The notes under the pieces: model-generated | The model's input: the letters and a program-made list of their open reading frames with translations, nothing else | Told to the model about the DNA's origin: nothing | The model's database searches: none | Made by a program: the position numbers and the translations under genes | In this document: in pieces, positions 1 to 11,844 of the stretch | How positions within the stretch are numbered: position 1 is the stretch's first letter | How the letters are laid out: every line of letters begins with the position of its first letter | Assembly: GCA_947175175.1 (NCBI GenBank) | Contig: CAMWLV010000006.1 | Coordinates: forward strand, 1-54,778 | Length of the DNA stretch: 54,778 nucleotides | Origin: an uncultured Lachnospiraceae bacterium | GTDB taxonomy: Bacteria; Bacillota; Clostridia; Lachnospirales; Lachnospiraceae | Direction: 5' to 3'

Positions 1-1337
1 GCGCCCATAGTTATCAACAAATCGCCGTTGATACAATTTTTTAATAAAAAATTTTCAATCTCGTCAAAACTCTGGAAATAATAGCATTCTGTTCCTGTTT
101 TTTCCAGTTCATGAAGAAGATCAATGGAGCTGATACCGATCGTATTCTTCTCCCGCGCGGCGTAGATGTCTGTCAGCACAACTTTGTCCGCGAGCGAAAG
201 TGCCTGGGAAAATTCCTTTAAAAACGCTTTCGTGCGTGTATAAGTATGCGGCTGGAACACACACCACAATGTCTTGTGCGGATAGTTTGCAGCTGCGTTC
301 AGTGTGGCGGTTATTTCCGTCGGGTGGTGCGCGTAGTCGTCGAGAATCTTGATGCCTGCGACTTCGCCCTTGAGCTCGAAGCGTCTGTCTGTGCCGGCGA
401 AAGTGGACAGGGCATTATGTACAATATCAGAGTCAAAGCCAAGAATATCCATCAGGGCAATGACAGACAAGGAGTTCAGGATATTGTGTTCGCCGACGAC
501 GCCAAGTTTGACAGTGCCGCATTTCTGCCCTTTTTTGACAAGGGTGTAGGAAGCGCGTCCAAGTTCGTCGTAGACGGCATCGGTAAAGCTGTAGTCGGCT
601 GCAGGATCTGCGCCAAAGGTGATGACTTTGCAGCCAAGTCCCTCGACAAGCCGTTCAACGTGATCAATTCCACTGTTGATGATCAGAAAGCCGTCATCAG
701 GCAGAATCTCGGCAAATCGTTTGAAAGAATGGCGGATGTCGTCGATATCTTTAAAAAAGTCCATATGATCCTCTTCTATATTAAGGATGATGCTGATGCG
801 GGGGAAGAAGCTCAAAAAGGAGTTCGTGTACTCACACGCCTCTGTCACAAAATAGTCCGATCTGCCGACACGGATGTTGCCGCCGATGGACTTTAAAATG
901 CCGCCGATGGACAGGGTGGGATCTGCGTCAGCGGCAAGAAGTACCTCAGATACCATGGATGTGGTAGTGGTCTTTCCATGTGTGCCGCTGATTGCGATAG
1001 GCATCTTGTAGTTTTTCATGATCTGTCCAAGCAGGTCGGCGCGCGTCATGAGGGGAATCTGTTTTTCGGCAGCAGCGGTAAATTCTGGGTTGTCTTGTGC
1101 GATTGCGGCAGTGTACACGACAAGGTCTATGGAGTCGTTGATATTGCTTGCCATCTGCGGATAGTTGATCTTTGCCCCCATGGAGACGAGATGCTGCGTG
1201 AGCGGGGATTTCTTTGAATCAGAGCCGCTGACGGTAAAACCTGCCTTAATTAGAATCTGGGCAAGACCAGACATACTGATTCCTCCGATTCCGATAAAAT
1301 GCACATGGATGGGATTGTTGAAATTTATCTGATACAT
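1..1337 (-). CDS. murC: UDP-N-acetylmuramate--L-alanine ligase, C-terminus off window edge
   Basis: Reverse-strand translation from 1337: MYQINFNNPIHVHFIGIGGISMSGLAQILIKAGFTVSGSDSKKSPLTQHLVSMGAKI, typical MurC N-terminus. Confidence 0.95.
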   Translation of the reverse strand, partial: MYQINFNNPIHVHFIGIGGISMSGLAQILIKAGFTVSGSDSKKSPLTQHLVSMGAKINYPQMASNINDSIDLVVYTAAIAQDNPEFTAAAEKQIPLMTRADLLGQIMKNYKMPIAISGTHGKTTTTSMVSEVLLAADADPTLSIGGILKSIGGNIRVGRSDYFVTEACEYTNSFLSFFPRISIILNIEEDHMDFFKDIDDIRHSFKRFAEILPDDGFLIINSGIDHVERLVEGLGCKVITFGADPAADYSFTDAVYDELGRASYTLVKKGQKCGTVKLGVVGEHNILNSLSVIALMDILGFDSDIVHNALSTFAGTDRRFELKGEVAGIKILDDYAHHPTEITATLNAAANYPHKTLWCVFQPHTYTRTKAFLKEFSQALSLADKVVLTDIYAAREKNTIGISSIDLLHELEKTGTECYYFQSFDEIENFLLKNCINGDLLITMG

Positions 1338-1696
1338 GATTTTATGTTCCTTCCTGATTCTTCTATTCAAATGCATGCAGACTATATGTTTTGAATCCAA
1401 ATGCATTTGTTTCATTCTATTTTTATACTACTATTAATATACACCTCAGACAATAACTTTTCCATAGTTTTTTCTAAAACTGCTGTGTCACATTGCGGCA
1501 TGACTGTAATAAAAGTCTAAAGAATAATATGGATTTGTCAAAATGTATGAAAAAATATATGGAAAAATGTATGAAAATATTCTTACGAATGATGCTAAAG
1601 TTGTTCCATTTAACGAAGATGTATGTTATAATAAGTCAGGGTCTGTTATATGCGGAAATACGCGAAACCCATTATTATGCAAGTAGGGGTGACAAC

Positions 1697-2965
1697 ATGA
1701 TTAAAAAAGAAATGATTGCCATGCTTTTAGCAGGTGGACAGGGTTCGAGACTGGGTGTCCTGACATCGAAAATGGCAAAACCGGCGGTTGCTTTTGGAGG
1801 GAAATACCGAATCATCGACTTTCCACTGAGCAACTGTATTAATTCCGGTATCGACACAGTCGGAGTGCTTACACAGTATCAGCCGTTGAAGCTGAATACA
1901 CATATCGGTATCGGTATACCTTGGGATCTGGACCGCAATGTCGGCGGCGTGACCGTATTACCGCCTTATGAGAAGAGCAGTGAGAGTGAGTGGTACACCG
2001 GAACTGCCAATGCCATTTTTCAAAATCTTGAGTACATGGAGAATTACAACCCGGACTATGTACTGATTCTCTCAGGGGATCATATCTACAAGATGGATTA
2101 TGAAGTGATGCTCGACTTCCACAAAGAGAGCGGTTCGGAAGTGACGATCGCATCAATGCCAGTTCCGATTGAGGAAGCAAAGCGATTTGGTATTGTTATT
2201 ACAGACGAGAATAAGAAGATCATAGACTTTGAAGAGAAACCGGAGAACCCGAGAAGCAATCTGGCTTCCATGGGAATTTACATATTTAACTGGAAAACAC
2301 TCAAAGAGGCGCTGATCGCCAAAGCAGACCAGCCCGCGCTTGATTTTGGTAAACATGTCATTCCATACTGCCATGAAAAGGGCTGCCCGATGTATTGCTA
2401 CGAATTTAACGGATACTGGAAAGATGTTGGTACATTGAGTTCTTACTGGGAAGCGAACATGGAGTTGATCGACATTGTACCGGAATTTAACCTCTATGAG
2501 GAATATTGGAAAATCTATACAAAGAGCGAGGTTCTGCCACCCCAGTATATTGCAGCTGACAGTGTCGTTGAGCGCAGCATCATCGGCGAAGGGTCGGAAA
2601 TTTATGGACAAGTATACAATTCGGTCATTGGATGCGGCGTTGTCATCGGCGAGGGAACAGTTGTACGCAACTCTATTATCATGAACCAGACACAGATCGG
2701 TGACAGATGCACGATTGAAAAGGCGATCATAGACGAGTATTCACGTGTGGGCAGTGAAACACAGCTCGGTACACTTCCTGAGAAGGAAAACGATACAAGA
2801 CCTGACATTTATAACAGCGGGCTTGTCACGATCGGAGAGAAATCCACCATTCCCGCTAACGTTAAGATCGGCAAAAACGCAGTTGTTTTTGGTGAGACTG
2901 TGGCTTCCGATTATCCGAATGGTGTACTAGACAGCGGTAAGACATTGATAAAGGTGGGTGATTAG
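1697..2965 (+). CDS. glgC: Glucose-1-phosphate adenylyltransferase
   Basis: [47 protein letters not shown]...; start trimmed to ATG 1697 from the longer ORF at 1493. Confidence 0.95.
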   Translation: MIKKEMIAMLLAGGQGSRLGVLTSKMAKPAVAFGGKYRIIDFPLSNCINSGIDTVGVLTQYQPLKLNTHIGIGIPWDLDRNVGGVTVLPPYEKSSESEWYTGTANAIFQNLEYMENYNPDYVLILSGDHIYKMDYEVMLDFHKESGSEVTIASMPVPIEEAKRFGIVITDENKKIIDFEEKPENPRSNLASMGIYIFNWKTLKEALIAKADQPALDFGKHVIPYCHEKGCPMYCYEFNGYWKDVGTLSSYWEANMELIDIVPEFNLYEEYWKIYTKSEVLPPQYIAADSVVERSIIGEGSEIYGQVYNSVIGCGVVIGEGTVVRNSIIMNQTQIGDRCTIEKAIIDEYSRVGSETQLGTLPEKENDTRPDIYNSGLVTIGEKSTIPANVKIGKNAVVFGETVASDYPNGVLDSGKTLIKVGD

Positions 2966-3028
2966 CACGAAAAAACCATATGCGAAAGTTTTTTCGTGCG
3001 GCGAATTTGAGCATACGCTCAAATTCGC
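2965..3028 (+). other. Two consecutive perfect stem-loops between glgC and glgD
   Basis: GCACGAAAAAA/TTTTTTCGTGC (2965-2975/2989-2999) and GCGAATTTGAGC-atac-GCTCAAATTCGC (3001-3028). Confidence 0.8.
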
Positions 3029-3054
3029 TGGTATAGCAAGAATGGAGATATAAA

Positions 3055-4173
3055 ATGAGAGCATTAGGAATTGTATTAGCCGGCGGAAACAGCAGGAAGA
3101 TGGGAGCGCTTTCTCACAAGAGAGCGATTTCAGCAATGCCGATCGCAGGCAGTTATAGAAGTATTGATTTTGTATTGAGTAATATGTCCAACTCACACAT
3201 TCAGAAAGTTGCGGTGATCACACAGTATAATTCGAGAAGTCTTCATGAGCATCTGAGTTCGTCGAAGTGGTGGGATTTCGGACGGAAGCAGGGAGGTCTG
3301 TATACCTTTACGCCGACAGTCACACCTGACAACAGCAACTGGTATCAGGGAACAGCGGACAGTATTTACCAGAATCTCTTATTTTTGAAGAGAAGTCATG
3401 AGCCATATGTAGTCATCGCCACAGGCGACTGTGTCTACAAGATGGATTTCAATAAAGTGTTGGAATATCACATTGCAAAGAAGGCAGACATCACGGTTGT
3501 GGTAAAGGAGATGCCAGATGATGCGGATGTGGATCGTTACGGCGTTGTAAAAATGAATGACGACGGCCGTATCGAAGAGTTCGAGGAGAAGCCTATGGTG
3601 GCGAGGTCAAAGACAGTGTCATGCGGCATCTACGTGATCAGACGAAGACAGCTCATCGAACTGATTGAAAAGAGCGCCGAGGAGGGAAGGCACGATCTCG
3701 TGCAGGACATCCTTATACGCTATAAAGACGTAAAGCGGATATATGGTTACAAGATCGAGTCTTATTGGAGAAATATTGCTACAGTTGAGGATTACTATGG
3801 CACCAACATGGATTTCCTCAAGAAAGACATCCGCGATTATTTCTTCAAGCAGTATCCTGACGTATATTCCAAAGTTGACGACTTGCCGCCTGCAAAGTAC
3901 AATCCGGGAGCACAGGTTCGGAACAGCCTGATTTCCAGTGGATGTATTGTAAATGGAACAGTGGAAAATTCTATCCTGTTCAAGGAGGTTTTTGTCGGCA
4001 ACAACTGTACTATTAAAAACTCCATCATTTTAAATGATGTGTATCTAGGCGATAACACCCACATTGAAAATTGTATAGTAGAAAGCCGCGATACTATTCG
4101 AGCAAACTCACACCACGTCGGGGAGACCGGCATCAAAGTTGTGGTAGAGAAAAATGAGAGGTATGTTTTATAA
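3055..4173 (+). CDS. glgD: Glucose-1-phosphate adenylyltransferase regulatory subunit GlgD
   Basis: MRALGIVLAGGNSRKMGALSHKRAISAMPIAGSYRSIDFVLSNMSNS; GlgC paralog downstream of glgC. Confidence 0.93.
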   Translation: MRALGIVLAGGNSRKMGALSHKRAISAMPIAGSYRSIDFVLSNMSNSHIQKVAVITQYNSRSLHEHLSSSKWWDFGRKQGGLYTFTPTVTPDNSNWYQGTADSIYQNLLFLKRSHEPYVVIATGDCVYKMDFNKVLEYHIAKKADITVVVKEMPDDADVDRYGVVKMNDDGRIEEFEEKPMVARSKTVSCGIYVIRRRQLIELIEKSAEEGRHDLVQDILIRYKDVKRIYGYKIESYWRNIATVEDYYGTNMDFLKKDIRDYFFKQYPDVYSKVDDLPPAKYNPGAQVRNSLISSGCIVNGTVENSILFKEVFVGNNCTIKNSIILNDVYLGDNTHIENCIVESRDTIRANSHHVGETGIKVVVEKNERYVL

Positions 4174-4212
4174 CAAAAAGAATTTAATGACTTGCAAAAG
4201 GGGGACAAAAGA

Positions 4213-4494
4213 ATGAGAATAACAGATGTTCGCGTTCGAAAAATCACAAAAGAGGGAAAAATGAAAGCGGTAGTTTCTATTACACTTGATGATGAATTTG
4301 TAGTTCATGACATCAAGGTCATCGAGGGTGAAAAAGGTCTTTTCATCGCGATGCCAAGCAAGAAATCTGCAGACGGTGAGTACAGAGATATCGCTCATCC
4401 AATCAATTCTAACACAAGAGACACAATCCAGAAGACGATTCTCGAAAGTTATGAGAAGGCACTTTTAGAGCCAGACGAGGAAGTAGTTTCTTAG
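4213..4494 (+). CDS. spoVG: Septation/sporulation regulator SpoVG
   Basis: [51 protein letters not shown]...; start at 4213. Confidence 0.95.
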   Translation: MRITDVRVRKITKEGKMKAVVSITLDDEFVVHDIKVIEGEKGLFIAMPSKKSADGEYRDIAHPINSNTRDTIQKTILESYEKALLEPDEEVVS

Positions 4495-4518
4495 AGTATT
4501 ATTGTATATAATGTGGGT

Positions 4519-4551
4519 AAAAAGCCATCCGTTCATAGCGGGTGGCTTTTT
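4519..4551 (+). terminator. Rho-independent terminator after spoVG
   Basis: AAAAAGCCATCCG ttcatag CGGGTGGCTTTTT. Confidence 0.85.
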
Positions 4552-4927
4552 CAATGAAATAGTTTAATTCTCCGCGTCGGCTTTGAGGAAACATTTCCTT
4601 CTACAGTGAGTTTTCCCAGGTTCTTTCGGCGTAGGAAGGGAAAGAAAGCATTGATGGACATGCTGTATTCGAGAGTTCTGTCTGCCAGCTTCCGGATTTG
4701 CTCTTTGTTTATAAATGAAAAAAGTAGTTGTTCATTTGCGAATATAATAAGATTTTGTAATGCTAAGGGGGATGTTCGGATTGAAACGAGACCATATGTG
4801 TGGTATGCTGTTTTTGGAGAATTTTATCGATGGCCGGAGGACGATATGTATTTTTGAAAACCTTTCTGATTTGCGGAATGGTAAATCGGTAAGGGTTTTC
4901 TTGCGTTTTCTTGCGTTGTAATGTAGA

Positions 4928-5125
4928 TTGGAGAAATTGGATAAAATGGGAAGTTCAAATTGTGATACTTGTGCATATAATGTATATGACGAGGAAGACG
5001 AGTGTTATTACTGTGAAGTTAATATGGACGAGGATGACATGGTGCGGGTGATGGAAGGACATTACAAGAATTGTCCTTATTATAGAAATGGGGACGAGTA
5101 TGCAGTGGTTAAAAAACAGATTTAA
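4928..5125 (+). CDS. Small Cys-rich protein, DUF6472-like
   Basis: SSNCDTCAYNVYDEEDECYYCEVNMDEDDMVRVMEGHYKNCPYYR; Cys-rich acidic protein next to pth. Confidence 0.65.
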   Translation: MEKLDKMGSSNCDTCAYNVYDEEDECYYCEVNMDEDDMVRVMEGHYKNCPYYRNGDEYAVVKKQI

Positions 5126-5258
5126 ACGACTTGGGCAGTTCCGCGACAGAGCAGTGAAAAAGATAGAGGAAAGCCAGCCGGAAGATCATAAGATCGAAAG
5201 GTGCGATGCAGGAATTGAAAGAAGAAAAACAGAAGAAATAAAGACAGGAGATAAAGAA

Positions 5259-5846
5259 ATGATTATCATAGCAGGACTGGGAAATCCTACAAGGGAATAT
5301 GAGAATACGAGGCACAATATCGGTTTTATGGCGGTTGACGCGCTTGCGGACAAGTACAATATCAGCGTGATGGACTGCAAGCACAAGGCGCTGACAGGAA
5401 AAGGCGTAATCAATGGTACAAAAGTAGTTCTTGTGAAGCCGCTCACATACATGAACCTGAGCGGTGAGGCAATCCGCGCAGTGGTGGATTATTATAAGGT
5501 AGACGCGGCGAGCGAGCTTATTGTGATCTATGACGACATCAGTCTCGATGTCGGGCAGCTGCGTATCCGCAAGAAGGGCAGTGCGGGCGGACACAATGGC
5601 ATCAAGAACATTATTGCAAATCTGGGACATGACACGTTCCTGCGCATTAAGATCGGTGTCGGTGAGAAACCAAAGGGATATGATCTGGCCGACTATGTGC
5701 TTGGCCATTTCAGTAAGGAAGAGCTGGAAGTGATGAAGGAAAGTCTGGAAAAAGTGGATGGAGCAGTGAATCTGATGCTTGAGGACGAGGTCGACATGGC
5801 AATGAATAAATATAATGTGAAGAAGAGCGCAGCGTCTTTTGAATGA
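5259..5846 (+). CDS. pth: Peptidyl-tRNA hydrolase
   Basis: MIIIAGLGNPTREYENTRHNIGFMAVDALA...KPLTYMNLSGEA...GGHNGIKNI; start at 5259. Confidence 0.95.
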   Translation: MIIIAGLGNPTREYENTRHNIGFMAVDALADKYNISVMDCKHKALTGKGVINGTKVVLVKPLTYMNLSGEAIRAVVDYYKVDAASELIVIYDDISLDVGQLRIRKKGSAGGHNGIKNIIANLGHDTFLRIKIGVGEKPKGYDLADYVLGHFSKEELEVMKESLEKVDGAVNLMLEDEVDMAMNKYNVKKSAASFE

Positions 5847-5911
5847 ATCAGCTTACATGACGAACCGTTAAGGTATTGATAATATAGTGTAGATATGGAG
5901 GACAACCAATT

Positions 5912-8900
5912 GTGAACACATTGTTAGCACCGCTCAGAGAGCTCGGCGAATATGAGGGGATTACAAAAGCATTGGATAAAAAGAACGGAATGGCGAGCAT
6001 AAGCGGCTGCGTGGATTCCCAAAAGCTTCACATGGTATTCGGCACAGACAGTGACTATGATGTGAAACTGATCGTGACCTACAATGATATCAAGGCGAGA
6101 GAACTTCTGGAGGACTGTCGTCTGTACTGCCGTGAGTCGTATTTCTATCCGGCAAAAGACTTGATATTTTATCAGGCGGATGTGCATGGCAATCAGCTTG
6201 TAAAGGAGCGTATTGAGGTACAGCGCAGACTCCTGGAGAGAAATCCAGTCACGATCGTCACGACCTTTGCTGCCCTGATGGCGCATCAGATACCGCTGTC
6301 AGTACTAAAGGACAATATCATCTGCATCGGCAGGGACAGCATTGTCGAGGAACAGGCACTTGCGCGGAAACTTGTTGCGATGGGGTATGAGAAAAATTAT
6401 CAGGTGGAGGCGCCGGGACAGTTCTCGATACGCGGAGGGATTGTTGACATTTTTGACCTGACTTCGGAGAATCCTGTCCGCATTGAATTGTGGGGCGATG
6501 AGATCGAGTCGATCCGCATGTTTGATGTGTTGAGCCAGCGCTCGATCGAGGAAAATATGACACAGGTGTCAATTTATCCGGCAGCGGAGCTGATCTTGTC
6601 ACAGTCTGTACTCGACGCAGGTTTTCACAAGATTGAGAAGGATTGTAAGGAGCAGGCAAAGCGATTCCGGGAGCAAACAAAGCCAGAGGAAGCACACAGG
6701 CTTGAGACAGCAGTGAAGGACTTGCGGGAGCAGGTGATGCTATTTCAGAATCTTGTGAATCTCGACAGCTATATCAACTATTTTTATGAGGATACAATGT
6801 CCTTTACCGACTTTTTTAAGAACCGGAGATGCTGTATCTATCTCGATGAACCACTCCGTATTGAGGAGCACGCAAGGGCTGTAGAGCTGGAGTTTCGGGA
6901 GAGTATGACAAACAGGGTGGAGAAGGGATATATTCTGCCTAGACAGATGGATGTGCTTTTTTCGGTGCAGGAGACGATGGCAAAGCTAGAGGATCAGCGT
7001 ATTCTTGCGCTTTCCACCATGGAGATCAAAGGCTTTGGCATCAAGTTTGCAGACCGTTTTGCCGTCAATACCAGAAATATCTCTTCTTATAATAATAGTT
7101 TTGCAGAGCTTGTGAAGGACTTAAACCATTTTAAGAAGCAGGGGTACAGGGTTCTTTTGCTGTCTGCGTCGGCGACGCGTGCAAAACGTCTTGCCACAGA
7201 CCTCATGGATGAGGGACTTCTCGCCTTTTATTCAGAAGATTCGGACAGAATCCTGCAGCCAGGGGAGATTATGACCTACCACGGCTCTGTTCTGAAGGGA
7301 TTTGAGTATCCGCTGTTAAAGTTTGTCGTGATATCCGAGACAGATATTTTTGGAAAGCAGCAGCGCAAAAAGAAGAAAAAGATTTATGAGGGGCAGAAAA
7401 TCCAGAATTTTTCGGACTTAAAGGTCGGGGATTATGTTGTCCATGAAAATCATGGTCTCGGTGTCTACAAGGGGATTGAGAAGGTTGAGGTAGACAAGGT
7501 TGTAAAGGATTACATCAAGATTGAGTACCGCGACGGCGGCAATCTTTACGTCCTTGCGACGGGGCTTGACGTGATCCAGAAGTACGCATCGTCCGACGCG
7601 GCAAAAAAACCGAAATTAAATAAGCTTGGCACACAGGAGTGGGTGAAGACAAAGTCGAGGGTAAAGACTGCTGTCAATGAGATCGCAAAAGACCTTGTGG
7701 AACTGTACGCAGTCCGGCAGCAGAAGCAGGGCTTTGTATTTAGTAAAGATACCGTGTGGCAGCAGGAGTTTGAGGAGATGTTTCCGTTTGAGGAGACAGG
7801 CGACCAGCTGCTTGCCATTGAGGCGACAAAGAGCGATATGGAGAGCCCGCGCATTATGGACCGGCTGATCTGTGGCGATGTGGGATATGGAAAGACAGAG
7901 ATTGCGATACGCGCTGCGTTCAAGGCGGTTCAGGACGGCAAGCAGGTCGCATATCTCGTGCCCACAACGATACTGGCACAGCAGCACTACAATACATTCT
8001 TGCAGCGCATGAAGGATTTTCCGGTACGCGTGGAAATGCTGTCACGTTTTCGGACTGCGGGTGAGATGAAAAAGACGATCGAAGGGCTGAAAAAGGGCCT
8101 GGTGGATATCGTAATCGGTACACACAGACTTTTGTCCGCAGACGTGCAGTACAAGGATCTGGGGCTTTTGATCGTCGATGAGGAGCAGCGTTTCGGCGTG
8201 CGGCACAAGGAAAAGATCAAGCAGGTCAAGGAAGATGTGGATGTGCTGACACTGACAGCGACACCGATTCCGAGAACCCTGCATATGAGCCTTGTGGGAA
8301 TCCGCGACATGAGCGTTCTGGAGGAAGCACCGGGAGAGCGCCAGCCGATACAGACTTATGTCATGGAGTACAATGAGGAAATGGTGCGTGAGGCGATCGT
8401 GCGCGAGCTGTCCAGACAGGGACAGGTGTATTATGTGTACAACCGCGTCAATAACATAGAAGAGATCACCAATCAGGTCGCGCGCCTCGTGCCGGAGGCA
8501 GTCGTGGCATTTGCCCATGGTCAGATGAAGGAGCATGAGCTTGAGAAAATTATGTTCCAGTTTATCAATGGTGAGATTGACGTGCTGGTGGCAACGACGA
8601 TCATCGAGACCGGGCTGGATATCTCCAATGTCAACACCATGATCATACACGATTCCGACGCGATGGGATTATCGCAGCTCTATCAGCTGCGTGGGCGCGT
8701 GGGGCGCTCAAACCGCACTTCGTATGCGTTTCTGATGTACAAAAAAGACAAAATGCTCAAGGAAGTGGCAGAAAAGCGTCTGCAGGCAATCCGGGAATTT
8801 ACAGATCTGGGAAGCGGCTTCAAGATCGCCATGCGAGACCTTGAAATCAGAGGGGCAGGAAATCTTTTGGGAGAGCGGCAGCATGGGCATATGGAGGCAG

Positions 8901-9448
8901 TCGGTTATGATCTTTACTGCAAAATGCTCAATGAGGCGGTCAAGACTTTGAAGGGAACCAAAAAGGTGGATGCGGATTTTGGCACCTATGTTGATATGGA
9001 TGTCGATGCCTTTATTCCCCCAGAGTATATTGTGAATGAAGTCCAGAAGCTTGACATTTACAAGCGCATCGCAAGTCTTGAGAACGAGGCAGAATGCGAT
9101 GACATGAGAAAGGAACTGAGGGACCGCTTCGGAAATGTGCCCAAATCCGTTGAAAATCTGATACAGATATCCTTAATACGAGTAACAGCACACAAGCGGT
9201 ATGTGACAGAGATCAAGGGAAAGGTAGGGAAGGTTACATTATTCATGGAGCCCTATGCGCCCGTTCATGTTGAGCGGCTTCCCCATCTGATGGCAAAATA
9301 TAAGGGTGTTCTGGAATTTTCTGCAAAAGGGACGCCAAATTTCGTGCTAAAATACAAAAAGTATGGTTTAATAGAGAAAGAGGCAGAGCTTATGATGGCA
9401 CATACAGGCAAGATGCTGGCGGACATGGCAGTTCTGTATGACAACTAA
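5912..9448 (+). CDS. mfd: Transcription-repair coupling factor
   Basis: 1178 aa; helicase motifs [39 protein letters not shown]-interaction domain [15 protein letters not shown]. Confidence 0.96.
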   Translation: MNTLLAPLRELGEYEGITKALDKKNGMASISGCVDSQKLHMVFGTDSDYDVKLIVTYNDIKARELLEDCRLYCRESYFYPAKDLIFYQADVHGNQLVKERIEVQRRLLERNPVTIVTTFAALMAHQIPLSVLKDNIICIGRDSIVEEQALARKLVAMGYEKNYQVEAPGQFSIRGGIVDIFDLTSENPVRIELWGDEIESIRMFDVLSQRSIEENMTQVSIYPAAELILSQSVLDAGFHKIEKDCKEQAKRFREQTKPEEAHRLETAVKDLREQVMLFQNLVNLDSYINYFYEDTMSFTDFFKNRRCCIYLDEPLRIEEHARAVELEFRESMTNRVEKGYILPRQMDVLFSVQETMAKLEDQRILALSTMEIKGFGIKFADRFAVNTRNISSYNNSFAELVKDLNHFKKQGYRVLLLSASATRAKRLATDLMDEGLLAFYSEDSDRILQPGEIMTYHGSVLKGFEYPLLKFVVISETDIFGKQQRKKKKKIYEGQKIQNFSDLKVGDYVVHENHGLGVYKGIEKVEVDKVVKDYIKIEYRDGGNLYVLATGLDVIQKYASSDAAKKPKLNKLGTQEWVKTKSRVKTAVNEIAKDLVELYAVRQQKQGFVFSKDTVWQQEFEEMFPFEETGDQLLAIEATKSDMESPRIMDRLICGDVGYGKTEIAIRAAFKAVQDGKQVAYLVPTTILAQQHYNTFLQRMKDFPVRVEMLSRFRTAGEMKKTIEGLKKGLVDIVIGTHRLLSADVQYKDLGLLIVDEEQRFGVRHKEKIKQVKEDVDVLTLTATPIPRTLHMSLVGIRDMSVLEEAPGERQPIQTYVMEYNEEMVREAIVRELSRQGQVYYVYNRVNNIEEITNQVARLVPEAVVAFAHGQMKEHELEKIMFQFINGEIDVLVATTIIETGLDISNVNTMIIHDSDAMGLSQLYQLRGRVGRSNRTSYAFLMYKKDKMLKEVAEKRLQAIREFTDLGSGFKIAMRDLEIRGAGNLLGERQHGHMEAVGYDLYCKMLNEAVKTLKGTKKVDADFGTYVDMDVDAFIPPEYIVNEVQKLDIYKRIASLENEAECDDMRKELRDRFGNVPKSVENLIQISLIRVTAHKRYVTEIKGKVGKVTLFMEPYAPVHVERLPHLMAKYKGVLEFSAKGTPNFVLKYKKYGLIEKEAELMMAHTGKMLADMAVLYDN

Positions 9449-9491
9449 GCCTGTATAAACAGCGTATGAGAATGGTAAAGGAGGACTTGTT

Positions 9492-10628
9492 ATGGAGTAC
9501 AGAAAAATGGAAAATTTGGGAATCAGGACATCGTTGCTGGGGTTTGGCTGTATGCGGTTCCCTGCCAATGCGGATGGCAGTATCAATGAGGAGGAGGCCC
9601 TTGCCATGATTGATCAGGCGTATCAGTCAGGCGTTACATATTATGACACAGCATATCCGTACCATGATGGAAAGAGCGAGGTTGTCACTGGAAAGGCGCT
9701 TGCGCGTTATCCTAGGGATTCGTATTATCTTGCGACGAAACTTCCAATTTGGGCTGTAGAGACGATTGCTGATGTAGAGCGGATTTTTCAGGAGCAGTTA
9801 GAGCGCCTGCAGAAAGATTACGTTGATTTTTACCTGATGCACGCGCTGAATGGTGAGCGCTGGAAATTTGTGAAGGAGCTTGATATCCTTGGATATTGTG
9901 AAAAGCTTCGCGCAGACGGAAAAATAAAATATCTTGGCTTTTCATTCCATGACGATTATGAGGCGTTTGAGGAAATCATCACTTCATACAAGTGGGATTT
10001 CTGCCAGATTCAGCTAAACTATATGGACAAAGACACACAGGCGACGCTCAAAGGCGTGGAGCTTGCCGGGAAACTTGGCATTCCCATGGTGATCATGGAG
10101 CCTGTAAAGGGCGGTTCGCTGGCAAAGCTTCCGTCGGAGGGAATTGATGAGCTGTTTAAGAAGGTGAGGCCACAGGCGTCTACTTCCTCATGGGCTCTGC
10201 GCTATGTGGGAAGTTTTGACAATGTGAAGGTAGTACTGAGCGGTATGTCAACTATGGAGCAGGTGGAAGATAACTTATCGACTTTTACCAATTTTGAGCC
10301 GCTGAGTGATGCGGAGCGGGAGATTATTGAAAAGGTGGCGGATGCACTTCGCGGAAGGGTGCAGAATGGCTGCACGGGATGTCGTTACTGTATGCCATGC
10401 CCGGCAGGCGTCGATATTCCGCGGTGCTTTGGCATCTGGAACCAGTACCATATTTATGAGAACGTCAATGACACGAAACGGAACTGGACAATATGGATGG
10501 AGGATTCGAAAAAGGCGTCCAACTGTGTCAAGTGTGGAAAATGTGAGCAGGCATGTCCACAGCATATTGCGATCCGGGAAGACCTTGCAAGACTGCAGAA
10601 GGAGCTGGATGACATATCAAAAGAATAA
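9492..10628 (+). CDS. Aldo/keto reductase with C-terminal 4Fe-4S motifs
   Basis: MEYRKMENLGIRTSLLGFGCMRFPA...; C-terminal CTGCRYCMPCPAGVDIP and CVKCGKCEQACPQHI. Confidence 0.92.
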   Translation: MEYRKMENLGIRTSLLGFGCMRFPANADGSINEEEALAMIDQAYQSGVTYYDTAYPYHDGKSEVVTGKALARYPRDSYYLATKLPIWAVETIADVERIFQEQLERLQKDYVDFYLMHALNGERWKFVKELDILGYCEKLRADGKIKYLGFSFHDDYEAFEEIITSYKWDFCQIQLNYMDKDTQATLKGVELAGKLGIPMVIMEPVKGGSLAKLPSEGIDELFKKVRPQASTSSWALRYVGSFDNVKVVLSGMSTMEQVEDNLSTFTNFEPLSDAEREIIEKVADALRGRVQNGCTGCRYCMPCPAGVDIPRCFGIWNQYHIYENVNDTKRNWTIWMEDSKKASNCVKCGKCEQACPQHIAIREDLARLQKELDDISKE

Positions 10629-10875
10629 ATAATAAGAAATACAACAGGAGGTTTGAGGATCTGCTGGAAAATCTCTTAAATACCAGAGAGCAGTTCGGTA
10701 GTGCGAATATCTGTTCAGAGCAGGGACAGGATATGAGGGCCTGACAACTTCACAACAAGGAGCTGTCTTTGTAGGAACAGGAAGGGAAGAACGTGCAGAT
10801 CATGATACAATCTGGTATGAGATTTATCTCGATGCGGATAGGACTATGACTGGATGAGCGAGTCAGAAAATCATT
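10629..10875 (+). pseudogene. Possible decayed coding remnant
   Basis: Short frame-broken peptides, e.g. TSQQGAVFVGTGREERADHDTIWYEIYLDADRTMTG*; no intact ORF. Confidence 0.25.
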
Positions 10876-10901
10876 GAAAAGCAATAGAAATACGTTCGTG
10901 T

Positions 10902-10948
10902 AAAAAGAGGAGAAAAACTGTGTAATGTGACAATTTTTCTCCTTTTTT
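10902..10948 (+). terminator. Stem-loop with T tract
   Basis: AAAAAGAGGAGAAAAACTGTGtaatgtgACAATTTTTCTCCTTTTTT. Confidence 0.75.
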
Positions 10949-11086
10949 CAGTCCTGATTTTCCCTGATAACACAACATTTTTCACAAAATTAAAAAAAAA
11001 TAAATAAATTGTAGAAATTATTCAAATAGTATATTATAATAGTCTAGAATCGATTGACATAAAATGTTGACGATTTGAAAAATGCG

Positions 11087-11105
11087 AGGAACTGCGACAG
11101 TTCCT
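11087..11105. repeat. AGGAACTG-type minimal palindrome
   Basis: AGGAACTG CGA CAGTTCCT; termini match repeats at 13807-13863 and 35025-35186. Confidence 0.6.
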
Positions 11106-11128
11106 AAGTGTAAAGGTGGAGGATTCGT

Positions 11129-11755
11129 ATGAGCGAGGGAAGATATAATATTCCAAAGCAGTACAAAGTTGATAAGGGAATGCCGCTTGACGCGTTATTC
11201 CAGAAAATTGACAATCTGAAATGCCGCCGCATCTTTGAAACCGAGATTGAGAGCGTTGAATGGAGTTATCATCTGGTGGACAAAGAAGGAATCAAGGATA
11301 TGAGGGAGCTTGTCAGGGAGCAGGGATTGTCAGTGTTTGAGGTGAATCTCAAGAGAAAGATCGATCCAGATCTGCTCACGGATGTGTTTTCTGGATTGCT
11401 GCAGAGACCGATACTGATGGTCTATCTGTGCAATGGTGAGTTGTCTATGGGAACGTACATACCAGTAGGAAAATCAAGCAGGACGTGTTCAACCGATTTT
11501 TATCCATATGATGCGGACCGCTTGATCGAGGTGATGGATTATGACGCAGATTCAGGTAAGACAACGCAGCAGATTCATAAGCGGATTTACGCGATGCTTT
11601 TTCATCAGAAGCGTATGATTATGATCGAAAAAGCATTTGAGCAGTTGAACAAGGACAATGAAAAAGAGTCCTTTGCATTTGAGTTCAGCCTTGAGAATCT
11701 CGATCGGATCAGGGCAGATGCAGATTTCGTACAGTCACAGCTCAAAGTAGTATAA
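11129..11755 (+). CDS. DUF4391-like protein, possibly defence-associated
   Basis: IFETEIESVEWSYHLVDKEGIKDMRELVREQGLSVFEVNLKRKIDPDLLTDVFSGLLQRPILMVYLCNGELSMGTYIPVGK; recalled DUF4391-type layout. Confidence 0.55.
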   Translation: MSEGRYNIPKQYKVDKGMPLDALFQKIDNLKCRRIFETEIESVEWSYHLVDKEGIKDMRELVREQGLSVFEVNLKRKIDPDLLTDVFSGLLQRPILMVYLCNGELSMGTYIPVGKSSRTCSTDFYPYDADRLIEVMDYDADSGKTTQQIHKRIYAMLFHQKRMIMIEKAFEQLNKDNEKESFAFEFSLENLDRIRADADFVQSQLKVV

Positions 11756-11844
11756 CATCGGTAAGAGAATCGAACGTTCGATTTTTTTACATAGAGTGCG
11801 AGGGACAGGGGAGTTTCCAAAAGCACACAGCAGTAAGGGGAGGA

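Noticed and set aside
246-896. 216-aa + strand ORF
   Set aside because: Antisense shadow of murC, which has clear family motifs on the - strand.
4606-4857. 83-aa ORF between spoVG and the DUF6472-like gene
   Set aside because: No RBS or recognisable domain; likely chance ORF in an intergenic region.
5109-5708. 199-aa - strand ORF opposite pth
   Set aside because: Shadow ORF without recognisable domain; pth is clearly coded on +.
8042-8650. 202-aa - strand ORF inside mfd
   Set aside because: His/Leu-rich shadow ORF; mfd motifs are on the + strand.
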